The notes: a model not told the origin generated them from the letters alone. A stretch of 42,471 bases of DNA from Bacillus sp. AZ43 (GCA_004570425.1 SPQJ01000037.1:1-42471); one strand, 5' to 3'. Positions 14,844 to 23,997 are shown, numbered from the stretch's first letter. Program-made: numbers and translations.

Positions 14844-15827
14844 TCAGCAGGCCCGATCGCCCGGGGCCGGGGCGCGGAACTCCAACCGCACGCCCTCGCC
14901 CCGGGCGATCAGCAGCGCGGTGCCGTCCTCCCGCGTCCAGGTGGCGGGCAGCAGCACGTACTGGTCGCCGGTCTGGCGGACCAGCCGCAGCCCGTCGTAC
15001 CGGAACCGGTAGGCGGCCTCGGGGTCGCCGCACCGCCGCTCGGTCACCCCGTCGGCGCCCAGGCTGAGGCTCTGCGCGCTGTAGAGGACCGCCTCCGGGA
15101 CGTCCGGCAGCGCCCGGTGCAGGGTGATGGCCCCCCGGGTGCCGACGCCGTACGCGTAGCCGTCGGCCGCCCAGAACAGCCCGATGGTCACGAGGAGGAA
15201 GGCCGCCCCCCACTCGGCCAGGCCGGTGGTCGCCGTGGGACGGCCGTCCGGTCCGGTCACCGGCGGGAGGAAGAGACGGACCAGCCGGACGGCGTAGACC
15301 AGCGCGATCACGCCGACGGCGAGGCAGAGCCCGCCGATCGGGGAGTTCGCGCCGAAGACACCGCCCTCGGCGACCAGGTCGAGGAACGCCAGACCGACGA
15401 GGACCACGCCGGTCACCGCGGCGAGGGGGACGAGCACCCGGACCGCCCGGCTGCGCGCGTGCTCGGGCACCCGGGTGAGCAGCAGACGGTTCAGCCACAG
15501 CAGCAGGAGGGCGAGCAGGCAGGCGACCGCGATCGGCACGAACAGGCCGTCGATGCCGGCGAACAGGAAGTCGTTCGTGGTCAGGTCGAGGACCGTGAAG
15601 TTCACGCGGAAGTAGCGGTAGTACCCGGCGCTGCGGCTGCGCCCGAAGTAGAACAGCAGCCCGGTCAGCAGGGACGTCTGCGCGAGGACCGCACCGAAGA
15701 CCTTCAGCAGCCGCGGGAACGCCTCCCGCGCACCGAGCTCCTCGGCCGCCGTCTCGACCGGCCCGGCGAGCAGGCCCGGCGCCCGGCCGTCGGCGGCCGG
15801 GACCTCCGTCGCGGGGCCGGCTGCCAC
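14844..15827 (-). CDS. Conserved actinobacterial membrane protein of unknown function
   Basis: A 327-residue protein. After an N-terminal cytoplasmic segment come helices at about 38-58, 85-105, 125-145, 155-180 and 205-225. A soluble C-terminal domain of about 95 residues follows (VLYSAQSLSL, RFRYDGLRLVRQ, QYVLLPATW), ending in a cysteine. A distinctive YYRYFRVNFTVLDLT stretch follows the first helix. The GTG at 15827 is two bases after the TAG of the lipoprotein gene and has an AGGAG site, so the pair is translationally linked. I know of no assigned function for this family; a cell-envelope role is inference. Confidence 0.8.
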   Translation of the reverse strand: MAAGPATEVPAADGRAPGLLAGPVETAAEELGAREAFPRLLKVFGAVLAQTSLLTGLLFYFGRSRSAGYYRYFRVNFTVLDLTTNDFLFAGIDGLFVPIAVACLLALLLLWLNRLLLTRVPEHARSRAVRVLVPLAAVTGVVLVGLAFLDLVAEGGVFGANSPIGGLCLAVGVIALVYAVRLVRLFLPPVTGPDGRPTATTGLAEWGAAFLLVTIGLFWAADGYAYGVGTRGAITLHRALPDVPEAVLYSAQSLSLGADGVTERRCGDPEAAYRFRYDGLRLVRQTGDQYVLLPATWTREDGTALLIARGEGVRLEFRAPAPGDRAC

Positions 15828-15829
15828 GC

Positions 15830-16522
15830 CTACTCCTGACCGGCCCCGGGCTCGGGTTCGGGCTCCGGTTCGGGCTCGGGTTCCGGTTCCGGTTCCGGTT
15901 CGGGCTCTGGCTCCGGTTCCGGTTCGGGCTCGGGCTCCGGTTCGGGCTCGGGCTCCGGGCAGCGCACCGACACCGTCACGGTCGCCCCCTCGGTGAACAG
16001 GTCCCGCTGCTCGGGGTCGGGATTCGGCCGGGGCGGCGGGTCGTACTCCATCGCGGAGATCGGGCAGTCCTCGGCGCTGCCCTCGGGGTCCGGTTCCCCG
16101 GCGACGACGACCGGACCGACGAGCGTGCACTTGCCCTCGACCTCGCAGACCTGCCCGCTGCCCTCCCGGAACTCGGCGTAGGGCACCCCGCGCTCCTCGA
16201 AGACGAGCAGGTCGCCCGGGCCGCCCGGGTTGCCCCCGCCGTCGTCGCCACCGCCGCCGCTGCCGTCGCCGCCGTCGTCACCCGGCCCGCCCGGCAGGCC
16301 ACCACCGCCGTCGTCGCCGGGGTCCGGGCCGTCGGCCCCGTCGTCGGCGTCCGGGGCGTCGCCGTCCTCGTCGGTGCCCGGGTCGCCGGACGCCGTCGAG
16401 GACCGGGAGGCGGCCGCCTCGGCGGCGGCTTCGTCGACGCCGGGGCCACCACCTCCGCAGGCCGCGAGCAGCCACGCACCGAGCGCGGCGAGCAGGCAAC
16501 GGGCGAACCAGGACCGGGTCAT
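15830..16522 (-). CDS. Lipoprotein with Gly/Asp-rich linker and C-terminal Pro-Glu repeat
   Basis: A 230-residue exported protein. A signal peptide ends in the lipobox LLAAC, so the mature protein should be lipid-anchored at the outer face of the membrane. Residues about 45-105 are a low-complexity Asp/Gly/Pro linker. A small domain at about 108-190 follows ([30 protein letters not shown] in outline, with four cysteines that could form two disulfides). The C-terminus is a run of about 18-20 Pro-Glu pairs, which would be a stiff acidic rod. Start ATG 16522. It is followed two bases later by the membrane-protein gene. Function unknown; not a recognised family. Confidence 0.75.
   Translation of the reverse strand: MTRSWFARCLLAALGAWLLAACGGGGPGVDEAAAEAAASRSSTASGDPGTDEDGDAPDADDGADGPDPGDDGGGGLPGGPGDDGGDGSGGGGDDGGGNPGGPGDLLVFEERGVPYAEFREGSGQVCEVEGKCTLVGPVVVAGEPDPEGSAEDCPISAMEYDPPPRPNPDPEQRDLFTEGATVTVSVRCPEPEPEPEPEPEPEPEPEPEPEPEPEPEPEPEPEPEPGAGQE
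15848..15957. repeat. Hexanucleotide tandem repeat encoding Pro-Glu
   Basis: About 18 copies of a degenerate 6-base unit (plus strand ggytcs, as in ggctcg, ggttcc, ggctcc). Copies vary at synonymous positions. Because the unit is six bases long, slippage would change the number of Pro-Glu pairs without shifting the frame. It lies at the extreme C-terminus of the lipoprotein. Confidence 0.85.
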
Positions 16523-16621
16523 GGCGACCTCCTGCGGCCGATGGCCGGGGCACTCACGGTTCCCCCGACCTGTGCACCGGTCAAGAGGGGCCGGCGGCGC
16601 CCTCCGGATACAGCGTCCGAC

Positions 16622-17095
16622 TCAACTCCGCCGGCGCCACCAGCGGCGCCGGACCGGCGGAGCCTCGACGGGTGGCGCCGGGCGGGGCGGGTGGCCCTCC
16701 CGCCACTGCAGCGCCAGCGCCTCGACGTCGGCCAGGCCCGGGACAGGGGACCAGCGGCTCTCCTGCGGACGCCGCCAGAACTCCCGCACCCGCGCGTTGT
16801 AGTCCTCGGCCAGCGCGCGGACGGCGTCCTCGGAGGGCAGCGCGGCCGCCCGGCGGGGCAGGTCGTCGCGCTCCTTCCGCAGCGCCAGGCCGGGCGGGAG
16901 CATGCCGAAGACGTCGAGGTTCTCCTTGCGCGCCTTCTCCAGCACCCACTCGTAGCCGGTCTGGTCGAGGGCGCGGCTCGACAACGGCTTGCCCGCCCCG
17001 GCCAGCCCGTCGAACTCGCCGCGGGCCATGCCCTGGGCGATCTGGCCCTCCACCCAGGTCTCGAAGGACATCCCCGGGGGCTTGCGCTCGGTCAT
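16622..17095 (-). CDS. DUF1992 (DnaJC28-like) domain protein
   Basis: A 157-residue protein whose first 75 residues are a clear DUF1992 domain: [19 protein letters not shown], then GAGKPL and [18 protein letters not shown] (quoted in pieces). The domain is shared with the eukaryotic DnaJC28 protein, but no J domain is present. The second half is a helical region with [10 protein letters not shown], ending in a Pro/Arg/Trp-rich tail. ATG 17095. The bacterial function is not established. It is divergent from the NUDIX gene with 38 bases between the starts. Confidence 0.85.
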   Translation of the reverse strand: MTERKPPGMSFETWVEGQIAQGMARGEFDGLAGAGKPLSSRALDQTGYEWVLEKARKENLDVFGMLPPGLALRKERDDLPRRAAALPSEDAVRALAEDYNARVREFWRRPQESRWSPVPGLADVEALALQWREGHPPRPAPPVEAPPVRRRWWRRRS

Positions 17096-17133
17096 CGACG
17101 TCCATCGTGACAGCGGTCTGCCAGGCTCGGCAC

Positions 17134-17658
17134 ATGCGGACGACGAGCAGCCGGGAGGTCTACCGGAACCCGTGGACGCGGGTCCGCGAGGACGTGGTCG
17201 AGTACCCCGACGGGACGACCAGCGTCTACGGAGTCGTCGAGCGGCCCGACTTCGCCCTGGTGATCCCGGCGGAGCGGGACGGCTTCTGGCTGGTCGAGCA
17301 GTTCCGGCACCCCATCGGCCGGCGCAGCTGGGAGTTCATCCAGGGCACCTGGAGTGCCGGCGCGGACGGCAGCCCGGAGGAGCTGGCCCGCGCGGAGCTG
17401 GCCGAGGAGACCGGCCTGCGGGCCGGGTCGCTCGAGCACCTGGGCCGGCTGGACCTTGCCCCGGGCCTGATGACGCAGCGGTTCGACGTGTGGCTCGCCA
17501 CCGAGCTGACGCCCGGGCCGACCGCCCGCGAGGCGTCGGAGGCCGACATGCGCACGGCGTTCGTGACCGAGAGCGAGCTGCGGGCCAGGATCCGCGACGG
17601 CCGGTTCACCGACGCCCCCTCCCTCGCGGCGTACGGCCTGCTCCGGCTCGCGGGGTGA
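17134..17658 (+). CDS. NUDIX hydrolase
   Basis: A 174-residue hydrolase of nucleoside diphosphates linked to another group, probably of the ADP-ribose pyrophosphatase-like branch ([16 protein letters not shown] at the start). The NUDIX helix reads [14 protein letters not shown]: the metal-binding EExG glutamates are present, but the arginine of the standard REUxEE pattern is alanine, and the spacing before it is longer, as in the SWEF-QGT sub-group. ATG 17134 is preceded by CAGGCT, a possible -10, and no ribosome site, suggesting leaderless expression. Substrate not assigned. Confidence 0.88.
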   Translation: MRTTSSREVYRNPWTRVREDVVEYPDGTTSVYGVVERPDFALVIPAERDGFWLVEQFRHPIGRRSWEFIQGTWSAGADGSPEELARAELAEETGLRAGSLEHLGRLDLAPGLMTQRFDVWLATELTPGPTAREASEADMRTAFVTESELRARIRDGRFTDAPSLAAYGLLRLAG

Positions 17659-17677
17659 CCGAGACCTCACGACTCTC

Positions 17678-17691
17678 CCCTCACGTGAGGG
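17678..17691. promoter_or_regulatory. Palindrome upstream of the sulP-merR operon
   Basis: CCCTCACGTGAGGG is a perfect 14-base palindrome in the 118-base gap between the NUDIX and SulP genes, about 86 bases before the SulP start. MerR-type regulators bind such dyads in their own promoters, and the merR gene is the second gene of this operon. The rest of the gap shows no gene. Confidence 0.55.
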
Positions 17692-17776
17692 TCGGGTCTG
17701 GGGGAGACTGGCTCGCGACCGCGCCCGCCCGGGCGCTCGCTCCCCCGCGCGTCGCGCACTTCCCGGAACCGGTGGC

Positions 17777-19249
17777 ATGCCCTCAGCTCTGCGTCCGTCC
17801 CGTCCCGCCTGGCTCACGCCGTCGGTGCTCCGCACGGAGGTCCTCGCCGGCCTCGTCGTCGCCCTCGCGCTGATCCCCGAGGCGATCAGCTTCTCGATCC
17901 TGGCCGGGGTCGACCCGCAGGTCGGCCTGTTCTCCTCGTTCGTCATGGCGGTCGTCATCGCCTTCACCGGCGGCCGACCGGCCATGATCACGGCCGCGAC
18001 CGGCGCGATCGCCCTCGTCGTCGCACCGCTGGCCCTGGAGCACGGCGTCCAGTACCTGTTCGCGGCGGTGATCCTGGGCGGGATCTTCCAGATCCTGCTG
18101 GCCGCGGCCGGGGTCGCGCGGCTGATGCGCTTCATCCCGCGCAGCGTCATGGTGGGCTTCGTCAACGCGCTGGCGATCCTGATCTTCACCGCGCAGTTCC
18201 CGCAGCTGATCGACGTCCCCTGGCTGGTCTACCCCATGGTGGCGGCGGGGCTGGCCATCATCTTCCTGTTCCCGCGCCTGACCACCGCCGTTCCGGCACC
18301 CCTCGTGGCGATCATCGTGCTCACCGCGATCACGGTGGCGGTCGGCTGGGACCTGCCCGACGTCGGCGACGAGGGCGACCTGCCCGACAGCCTGCCCTTC
18401 TTCCTCCTGCCCGACGTGCCCTTCACCCTCGAGACGCTGGGGGTCATCGCTCCCTACGCCCTCGGGATCGCGTTCGTCGGGCTCATGGAGTCGCTGATGA
18501 CGGCGAAGCTCGTCGACGACATCACCGACACCCACTCCGACAAGACCCGCGAGTCCTGGGGTCAGGGCGTGGCCAACATCGCCTCCGGTTTCTTCGGCGG
18601 CATGGGCGGCTGCGCGATGATCGGCCAGACCATGATCAACGTGAAGGCATCGGGCGCCCGCACCCGCCTGTCCACCTTCCTCGCCGGCGTCTTCCTGCTG
18701 GTGCTCGTCGTGGTCCTCGGCGACGTCGTGGGCATCATCCCGATGGCCGCGCTGGTCGCTGTGATGGTCTTCGTGTCCATCGCGACCTTCGACTGGCACA
18801 GCCTGCGGACCATCCACCGGATGCCCAAGAGCGAGACCACGGTGATGCTCTCGACCGTCGCCGTCACGCTGCTCACCCACAACCTCGCCATCGGCGTGGG
18901 CGTCGGCGTCCTGGTGGCCTGCGTGCTGTTCGCCCGGCGCATCGCCCACCTGGTGGACGTCCATCGCGTCGTCGAGGCCGACGGCACGGCCCGGTACGCG
19001 GTGGACGGCGCGCTGTTCTTCGCGTCCAGCAACGACCTGTACACCCAGTTCGAGTACGCCGACGACCCGGCCGAGGTGGTCATCGACCTGTCGAACGCCC
19101 AGGTGTGGGACGCCTCGACGGTCGCCGCGCTGGACGCCATCACGCACAAGTACGCGACCCGCGGGAAGACCGCCACCATCGTGGGGCTCGACGAGCACTC
19201 GTACGAGCGCTACGAGCGGCACAGCGGCACGCTGGCCGGCGCGCACTGA
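17777..19249 (+). CDS. SulP-family anion transporter with STAS domain
   Basis: A 490-residue inner-membrane transporter of the SulP/SLC26 family, which moves sulfate, bicarbonate or other anions. The N-terminal motif is [21 protein letters not shown], with about ten further membrane segments up to residue 385. A C-terminal STAS domain (about 405-485) includes [19 protein letters not shown]. The family signature region [16 protein letters not shown] is intact. Ion specificity cannot be read from sequence; close relatives are often annotated for sulfate or bicarbonate. The TGA overlaps the ATG of merR by one base (TGATG), so the regulator is co-translated. Confidence 0.92.
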   Translation: MPSALRPSRPAWLTPSVLRTEVLAGLVVALALIPEAISFSILAGVDPQVGLFSSFVMAVVIAFTGGRPAMITAATGAIALVVAPLALEHGVQYLFAAVILGGIFQILLAAAGVARLMRFIPRSVMVGFVNALAILIFTAQFPQLIDVPWLVYPMVAAGLAIIFLFPRLTTAVPAPLVAIIVLTAITVAVGWDLPDVGDEGDLPDSLPFFLLPDVPFTLETLGVIAPYALGIAFVGLMESLMTAKLVDDITDTHSDKTRESWGQGVANIASGFFGGMGGCAMIGQTMINVKASGARTRLSTFLAGVFLLVLVVVLGDVVGIIPMAALVAVMVFVSIATFDWHSLRTIHRMPKSETTVMLSTVAVTLLTHNLAIGVGVGVLVACVLFARRIAHLVDVHRVVEADGTARYAVDGALFFASSNDLYTQFEYADDPAEVVIDLSNAQVWDASTVAALDAITHKYATRGKTATIVGLDEHSYERYERHSGTLAGAH

Positions 19250-19623
19250 TGAGGGGCGGCTTGCTCCAGATCGGGCAGGTGGCCGAGCGCACCGGGCTGA
19301 GCCTGCGCACCATCCGGTTCTACGAGGAGAGCGGCCTGGTGCCGCCCACCGGCCGGACGGCGGGCGGCTTCCGGCTCTACGGCGAGGACGCCGTGGCCCG
19401 CCTCGAGGTGATCAAGCGGATGAAGCCGCTGGGTTTCTCGCTGGAGGAGATGCACGAGCTGCTCGCCCTGCTCGACGACCTCGCGGCGGCTCCGGGCGAC
19501 GCCGTCCTGGTCGACCGGCTGCGGATGTTCCACGAGGCGGCCACCGCGCGGGTGCACGCGCTGGCCGAGCAGCTCGCCGTCGCCGAGGGGTTCGCCGCGG
19601 ATCTGGCCGCTCGCCTCGGCTGA
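19249..19623 (+). CDS. MerR-family transcriptional regulator
   Basis: A 124-residue regulator with the MerR DNA-binding domain: IGQVAERTGLSLRTIRFYEE, then the wing GGFRLYGEDAV. A coiled-coil dimerisation helix occupies about 75-115. The C-terminus has no cysteine pair, so metal sensing of the MerR/CueR kind is not indicated. ATG 19249 sits in TGATG at the end of the SulP gene. The operon position suggests it regulates the transporter, perhaps through the palindrome at 17678-17691. Confidence 0.9.
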   Translation: MRGGLLQIGQVAERTGLSLRTIRFYEESGLVPPTGRTAGGFRLYGEDAVARLEVIKRMKPLGFSLEEMHELLALLDDLAAAPGDAVLVDRLRMFHEAATARVHALAEQLAVAEGFAADLAARLG

Positions 19624-19710
19624 CCACGGGCGGTCACGACCGGCCCTCGAACGGGTGTGACCTGCGCCGCCGGCCGTGCGTCCGCGCCGGTCAGCGGCGA
19701 GGCTGTCCGG

Positions 19711-20724
19711 GTGCCACTGTCCGCCCCCGGCCTCCCGGGCCTGCCGCCCGAGCTGTCCGGGCCGGTCGCGGTCGAGCTGGCCAAGCCGGTGCGGGAGATC
19801 CCGGCGCCGCACGCCCTCCCCGGCGGCTGCGTGTACGAGCCCAAGTGGGACGGCTACCGCCTGGTGATCGTGCGCTCCGGGGCCACGACCCGGGTCTGGT
19901 CGAAGCAGGGCCGCGACCTCACCGACCGGTTCCCCGACGTCGCCGCCGCCGCGGTCGCCCAGGTGCCGGCCGGCACGGTCGTGGACGGCGAGGTCGTCGT
20001 GTGGAACGGCTCCCGGCTGGACTTCGGGCTGCTGCAGCAGCGGATCGTCAGCTCCCCCGGCCGCGTCCGCGCCCTGGCGACCGCGCACCCGGCGTCCTAC
20101 GTGGCCTTCGACCTGCTGGCCGCCGGCGGCGAGGACCTGCGGTCCTGGAAGCTGTCCCGCCGGCGGGCCGCCCTCGAGGAGATGGCCGCCCGCTGGGCGC
20201 CACCGATGCAGCTCTCCCCGGCCACCAGCGACCCCGCCGAGGCCAGGGCCTGGTTCGACGACTTCCGCGCGGCCGGCGTCGAGGGCCTGGTCGCCAAGGG
20301 GGCGGGCACCCGGTACGCGCCCGGCCGTCGCGAGTGGCTCAAGGTCAAGTCGTGGGAGACCACCGAGGTGGTCGCCGGCGGCGTCATCGGCACGGTCGAG
20401 CGGCCCAGCCAGCTCGTCGCCGGCCGGTACCGGGAGGGCGAGCTCGTCGTCGTCGGCCGCAGCACACCGCTCTCGCCCCGGCAGTCCGAGGAACTGGCCG
20501 CGGTGCTCACCCCCGCCACCGGCGACCACCCGTGGCCCGAGCGCATCGGCACCGGCCGCTTCGGCGGCGGCCGGCTGTCGGTGGCGCTCACGCGGGTCGA
20601 GCCGACCGTCGTCGTCGAGGTGAGCGCGGACGCCGCCCTGCAGGCCGGGGTGTTCCGGCACCCGCTGCGGTTCGTCCGGGTCCGGCCGGACCTGGAGCCG
20701 GCCGACCTGCCCCCGATGCCCTGA
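19711..20724 (+). CDS. ATP-dependent DNA ligase, LigC-like
   Basis: A 337-residue DNA ligase that seals nicks using ATP. All nucleotidyl-transferase motifs are present: motif I EPKWDGYR with the lysine that is adenylated, motif III VDGEVVVW, motif IIIa SYVAFDLLA, motif IV VEGLVAKG and motif V WLKVKSW. An OB-fold domain follows. The frame is open back to GTG 19657, but GTG 19711 gives an N-terminus like mycobacterial LigC. No Ku, polymerase or nuclease module is adjacent, so it is not a LigD. A backup role in repair is inferred from the family. Confidence 0.9.
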   Translation: MPLSAPGLPGLPPELSGPVAVELAKPVREIPAPHALPGGCVYEPKWDGYRLVIVRSGATTRVWSKQGRDLTDRFPDVAAAAVAQVPAGTVVDGEVVVWNGSRLDFGLLQQRIVSSPGRVRALATAHPASYVAFDLLAAGGEDLRSWKLSRRRAALEEMAARWAPPMQLSPATSDPAEARAWFDDFRAAGVEGLVAKGAGTRYAPGRREWLKVKSWETTEVVAGGVIGTVERPSQLVAGRYREGELVVVGRSTPLSPRQSEELAAVLTPATGDHPWPERIGTGRFGGGRLSVALTRVEPTVVVEVSADAALQAGVFRHPLRFVRVRPDLEPADLPPMP

Positions 20725-20792
20725 CCGCGGTGTCATCCCCCGTGCGGGGTGGGCGGGTCAAGGTCGGCCGCGGAGCTGTCGATACCGGGCGC

Positions 20793-22622
20793 ATGAGCAC
20801 GCCCACTCCCAGCGCCGGTGCCGCGTGGCGGCACGCGGCACTGGTCGTGCTGGGCATCTGCCTCGTCGTCACCGTCGTCCCGGACGGTCCGTGGCGTCCC
20901 GCCGCCGAGATCGTCCTCTACGCCCTGAGCTTCGCGGGTGTGCTGACGGGCCTGCGACGCCACGGGGCGCCGCTCGTCGTCGCCTGGACCGGGCTGGCGT
21001 GCGGGCTCGCGTTCTTCGCGCTGAGCTGCCTCGTCGAGGTCCTCGCGCTGGCCGGAGTGGCCACCGGCCTCACCACGCCCCTGGAGTCGGCGCTCGACGT
21101 GGCCGCCTACGCGGCGCTCGCCGTGGGGGCGCTGGGGGTGATCCTGAGCGGTCGCCGGCGGCGGGACTGGGGATCGTGGACCGACACCGCGACGCTGGTC
21201 GTGGCCACCGGGCTCATCCTGCTCGCCGTCCAGGCCGATCGGCACTCCGACGGGACCGACCTGCTCGAGGTCCGGATCGGCACCCCGCTGCTGACCGCCG
21301 TCCTGCTGATCGTGTGCGTGCCGCTGGCCCTCTCGGGTCGCCGGACCGTGACCAGCACGGCGCTGTTCGCCGCGGCCGCCTTCGCGGTCGCCGGGTACGG
21401 CGGCGCCATCCTCATGGATTCCACGCTGCGCGAGTCCGCGGTGCTCGACCCCGTGTCCCTGTTCCCCCTGGCGGCGCTCTGCCTGGCCGGGCGGCACCCG
21501 TCGGTCGCCGAGCTGGGCGCCGGCGGGGCGACCGACCAGGGCGGTACGACCGGCCGGATCGTCGCCGTGGGCGCCGCGCTGCTGGTCAGCCCGGCCGTGC
21601 TGGTGCTGTGGACGGTGGGCCGCGGCGGCATGGGCCTCGTCCTCGGCTCCGGCAGCGCGCTCCTGACCGCGATGGCGCTGTGGCGGCTCACCGCGCTGAG
21701 CCGGGAGCGCGAGCGCACCCGCGCCGCGCTCGTGGCCAGCGAGGCCCGTCTGCAGCTGCTGCTCGAGAACGCCGCCGACGTCATCGCGATCATCGACGGG
21801 GCGGGCTCGGTGGCCTACATGAGCCCCGCCGTCCAGTCGCTGCTCGGCCGGCCACCGGCCTACTACCTGGGCCGGGACGCCATCGCCCTGGCCGACCCCC
21901 GGGACCAGCCCCGCCTCCGCGCGGCCGTGGCCGCCGCCGGGTACTCCGGCGAGGGTGGAGCCGGCGTCGTCGACACCGACATCCGCGTCGAGCACGCCTC
22001 CGGCGGCACCCGCTGGGTGGAGATGCGGATCAGCGGCCGCGTCGACGCCGTCGGCATCGAGGGCTGGGTGGTGAACTTCCGCGAGGTCACCGACCGCAAG
22101 CTGTTCGAGGACGAGCTGCGCCGCCAGGCCACGACCGACCCGCTGACCGGGCTGCTGAACCGGACGTCGTTCTCCGAGCGCCTGGAGTCGGCCACCCGGC
22201 TGATCGACGCCGCCGCGCCACCGGCGGTCCTGTTCGTCGACATCGACGACTTCAAGACCGTCAACGACACCCTCGGCCACGCGGCCGGCGACGAGCTGCT
22301 GGTCACCGTGGCCGCGCGGCTGTCGGCCGACGTCCGCGGGAACGACGTCGTCGCCCGCCTCGGGGGCGACGAGTTCGCCGTCCTGCTGGCCGGCGCCGAC
22401 GCCGACCGGGTGCGCGAGGTCGCGGACCGGCTGCTCACCTCGGTGCGGGCACCGATGACCTTGTCCGGGACGAGCCTCGCGGTCACGGCGAGCATCGGCG
22501 GGGCGCTCGGCATCGTCGGCGACACGGCGGAGGCCCTGCTGCACCGGGCCGACGCCGCCATGTACAGCGCCAAGCGCTCGGGCAAGGACTCCCGCGCGCT
22601 CGCCGACGCCGCCAGGGGCTAG
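20793..22622 (+). CDS. Membrane-bound PAS-GGDEF diguanylate cyclase
   Basis: A 609-residue protein. Residues about 10-300 contain some nine membrane helices, forming a sensory membrane domain. A short coiled linker (SREREREER-like) leads to a PAS domain at about 320-435, then a GGDEF domain starting TDPLTGLLNR. The catalytic motif LGGDEF is intact, and the inhibitory I-site RGND lies five residues before it. It should therefore make cyclic di-GMP under product feedback. No EAL domain. ATG 20793 is chosen because codon use upstream does not fit this frame. The stop shares the CTAG palindrome with the convergent MarR gene. Confidence 0.92.
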   Translation: MSTPTPSAGAAWRHAALVVLGICLVVTVVPDGPWRPAAEIVLYALSFAGVLTGLRRHGAPLVVAWTGLACGLAFFALSCLVEVLALAGVATGLTTPLESALDVAAYAALAVGALGVILSGRRRRDWGSWTDTATLVVATGLILLAVQADRHSDGTDLLEVRIGTPLLTAVLLIVCVPLALSGRRTVTSTALFAAAAFAVAGYGGAILMDSTLRESAVLDPVSLFPLAALCLAGRHPSVAELGAGGATDQGGTTGRIVAVGAALLVSPAVLVLWTVGRGGMGLVLGSGSALLTAMALWRLTALSRERERTRAALVASEARLQLLLENAADVIAIIDGAGSVAYMSPAVQSLLGRPPAYYLGRDAIALADPRDQPRLRAAVAAAGYSGEGGAGVVDTDIRVEHASGGTRWVEMRISGRVDAVGIEGWVVNFREVTDRKLFEDELRRQATTDPLTGLLNRTSFSERLESATRLIDAAAPPAVLFVDIDDFKTVNDTLGHAAGDELLVTVAARLSADVRGNDVVARLGGDEFAVLLAGADADRVREVADRLLTSVRAPMTLSGTSLAVTASIGGALGIVGDTAEALLHRADAAMYSAKRSGKDSRALADAARG

Positions 22623-23140
22623 GCCCCGCTCGGCTCCTGCGGCACACGGCCCCGGGCCACCAGCAGCCGCCGCAGCAGCCCGGCCAGCGCCTCCTGGTCG
22701 GCCTCGGACAGCCCGTCGAGCAGCGCCCGCTCGGTCTCCAGGTGGTCGGGCAGCGCGGCGTCGAGCGCCCGCCGGCCCGCATCGGTGAGCGTGACGACCA
22801 CCGCCCGGCCGTCGGCCTCGCTGCGCTCGCGGGTGATCAGCCCGCGCTCCTCCAGCCGGTCCAGCCGCTGGGTGATCGCGCCGGAGGTGACCAGCGCCGT
22901 GCGCATCAGCGCCGTCGGGGTCAGCTGGTAGGGCGCCCCGGCCCGCCGCAGGGCGGCGAGGACGTCGAAGGACGGCGCGTCGAGCCCGTAGCGGGCGAAG
23001 GTGGTGCGCTGGGCCAGGAAGACCTCGCGCTGCAGCTGGGTGATCCGGCCGATGACGCCCATGGGCGAGCAGTCGAGATCGGGACGCTCCCGGGCCCACT
23101 GCGCCAGGATCCGGTCGACGGCGTCCTCCACGGCGCTCAC
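22619..23140 (-). CDS. MarR-family transcriptional regulator
   Basis: A 173-residue regulator. The motifs are LAQWARERPDLDCSPMGVIG at the N-terminus, TPTALMRTALVTSGAITQRL in the helix-turn-helix, and ERSEADGRAVVVTLT in the wing. It resembles the regulator at 5781-6281 in the WARERPDLD start. The GTG at 23140 overlaps the TGA of the NAD(P)H-binding protein gene (GTGA), which fixes the start and implies translational coupling. The stop TAG lies within CTAG shared with the convergent cyclase. It probably regulates this two-gene operon through the dyad at 23998-24019. Confidence 0.9.
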   Translation of the reverse strand: MSAVEDAVDRILAQWARERPDLDCSPMGVIGRITQLQREVFLAQRTTFARYGLDAPSFDVLAALRRAGAPYQLTPTALMRTALVTSGAITQRLDRLEERGLITRERSEADGRAVVVTLTDAGRRALDAALPDHLETERALLDGLSEADQEALAGLLRRLLVARGRVPQEPSGA

Positions 23141-23994
23141 CGTAGTTCGTCGCCCGCGCCGGGCCGGTCGCGCGCGGCGAGGTGCTCGGCGAAGGTGCGC
23201 GGTGGGCGCCCGAGCAGGGCCTCGAGCACCAGCGGGCTGCCGGTGAAGCCGTGGGCGCGGTAGTGGTCGAACATGAGCCGGGTGCAGTGCGCGGCGTAGT
23301 CCTCGACCGGAGGCACCGGTCCGTCGGGGACGGCGTCGACGGCGCGGACGGCGCGCCGCAGCCGCTCGGCCATCAGCTCGGCGATGCGCGGCGCGGTGAG
23401 CGGCTCGGGACCGACCGCCTCGAAGGTGCCGCCGTCGAGCCCGTCCTGCGTCAGCAGGACCGCGGCGGCCTCGGCGACGTCGCGCAGGTCGACCAGGGAC
23501 TGCGCCTGCTCCAGACCCCACGGGCTGGCGAGCGTGCCGCTGGCGGCGACGCGGGCGATCTGCCCGTCGAAGTTGTCGGCGTAGGCGCAGGGCTGGAGCA
23601 CCCGCCAGCGCAGCCCGCTGGCGTCCAGGGCCTCCTCGACGCGGTCCTTGGCGGCGTGGTGCGGCATCGAGCGCGCCTGCGGGCGGAGCACGGAGTGGTA
23701 GACCACCCGGCCGACGCCGGCCCGGCGGGCGGCGGCCAGCAGCGCGGTCGCGCCGGCCGCCTCGCCGGGGTCGAAGTTGGGCCAGATCAGGTACAGCGCG
23801 TCGACGCCGTCGAGCAGCGGCTCCACCGCGCCGGCGTCGGCGAGGTCGGCCGCGACCACCTCGGCGCTCAGCGCCGCGAGCCCCGGGTAGGACCGGCTGC
23901 CGCCGACCAGGGCGCGGACCCGCTCGCCGCGAGCCCACAGGGCCCGGACGACGGCGGCACCGGTCCGTCCCCCGGCCGCCGTCACCACGATCAC
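23137..23994 (-). CDS. NmrA-like NAD(P)H-binding protein
   Basis: A 285-residue Rossmann-fold protein of the atypical short-chain dehydrogenase/NmrA type. The dinucleotide motif near the N-terminus is TAAGGRTGAAVV; typical NmrA-like members have GxxGxxG with a similar layout. Then come VYHSVLRPQ and a substrate region with LQPCAYADNF. Some members are oxidoreductases (quinone reductase-like) and others only sense NADP(H). GTG 23994. Coupled by GTGA overlap to a MarR gene, as is common for redox-responsive pairs. Substrate unknown. Confidence 0.87.
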   Translation of the reverse strand: MIVVTAAGGRTGAAVVRALWARGERVRALVGGSRSYPGLAALSAEVVAADLADAGAVEPLLDGVDALYLIWPNFDPGEAAGATALLAAARRAGVGRVVYHSVLRPQARSMPHHAAKDRVEEALDASGLRWRVLQPCAYADNFDGQIARVAASGTLASPWGLEQAQSLVDLRDVAEAAAVLLTQDGLDGGTFEAVGPEPLTAPRIAELMAERLRRAVRAVDAVPDGPVPPVEDYAAHCTRLMFDHYRAHGFTGSPLVLEALLGRPPRTFAEHLAARDRPGAGDELR

Positions 23995-23997
23995 CCC

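Noticed and set aside
15848-15957. Tandem repeat as a possible CRISPR array
   Set aside because: The unit is only six bases, without spacers, and it encodes Pro-Glu in frame within a lipoprotein.
19711-20724. DNA ligase as part of a non-homologous end-joining cluster
   Set aside because: No Ku gene and no polymerase or phosphoesterase domain nearby; the protein has only the ligase core and OB fold.
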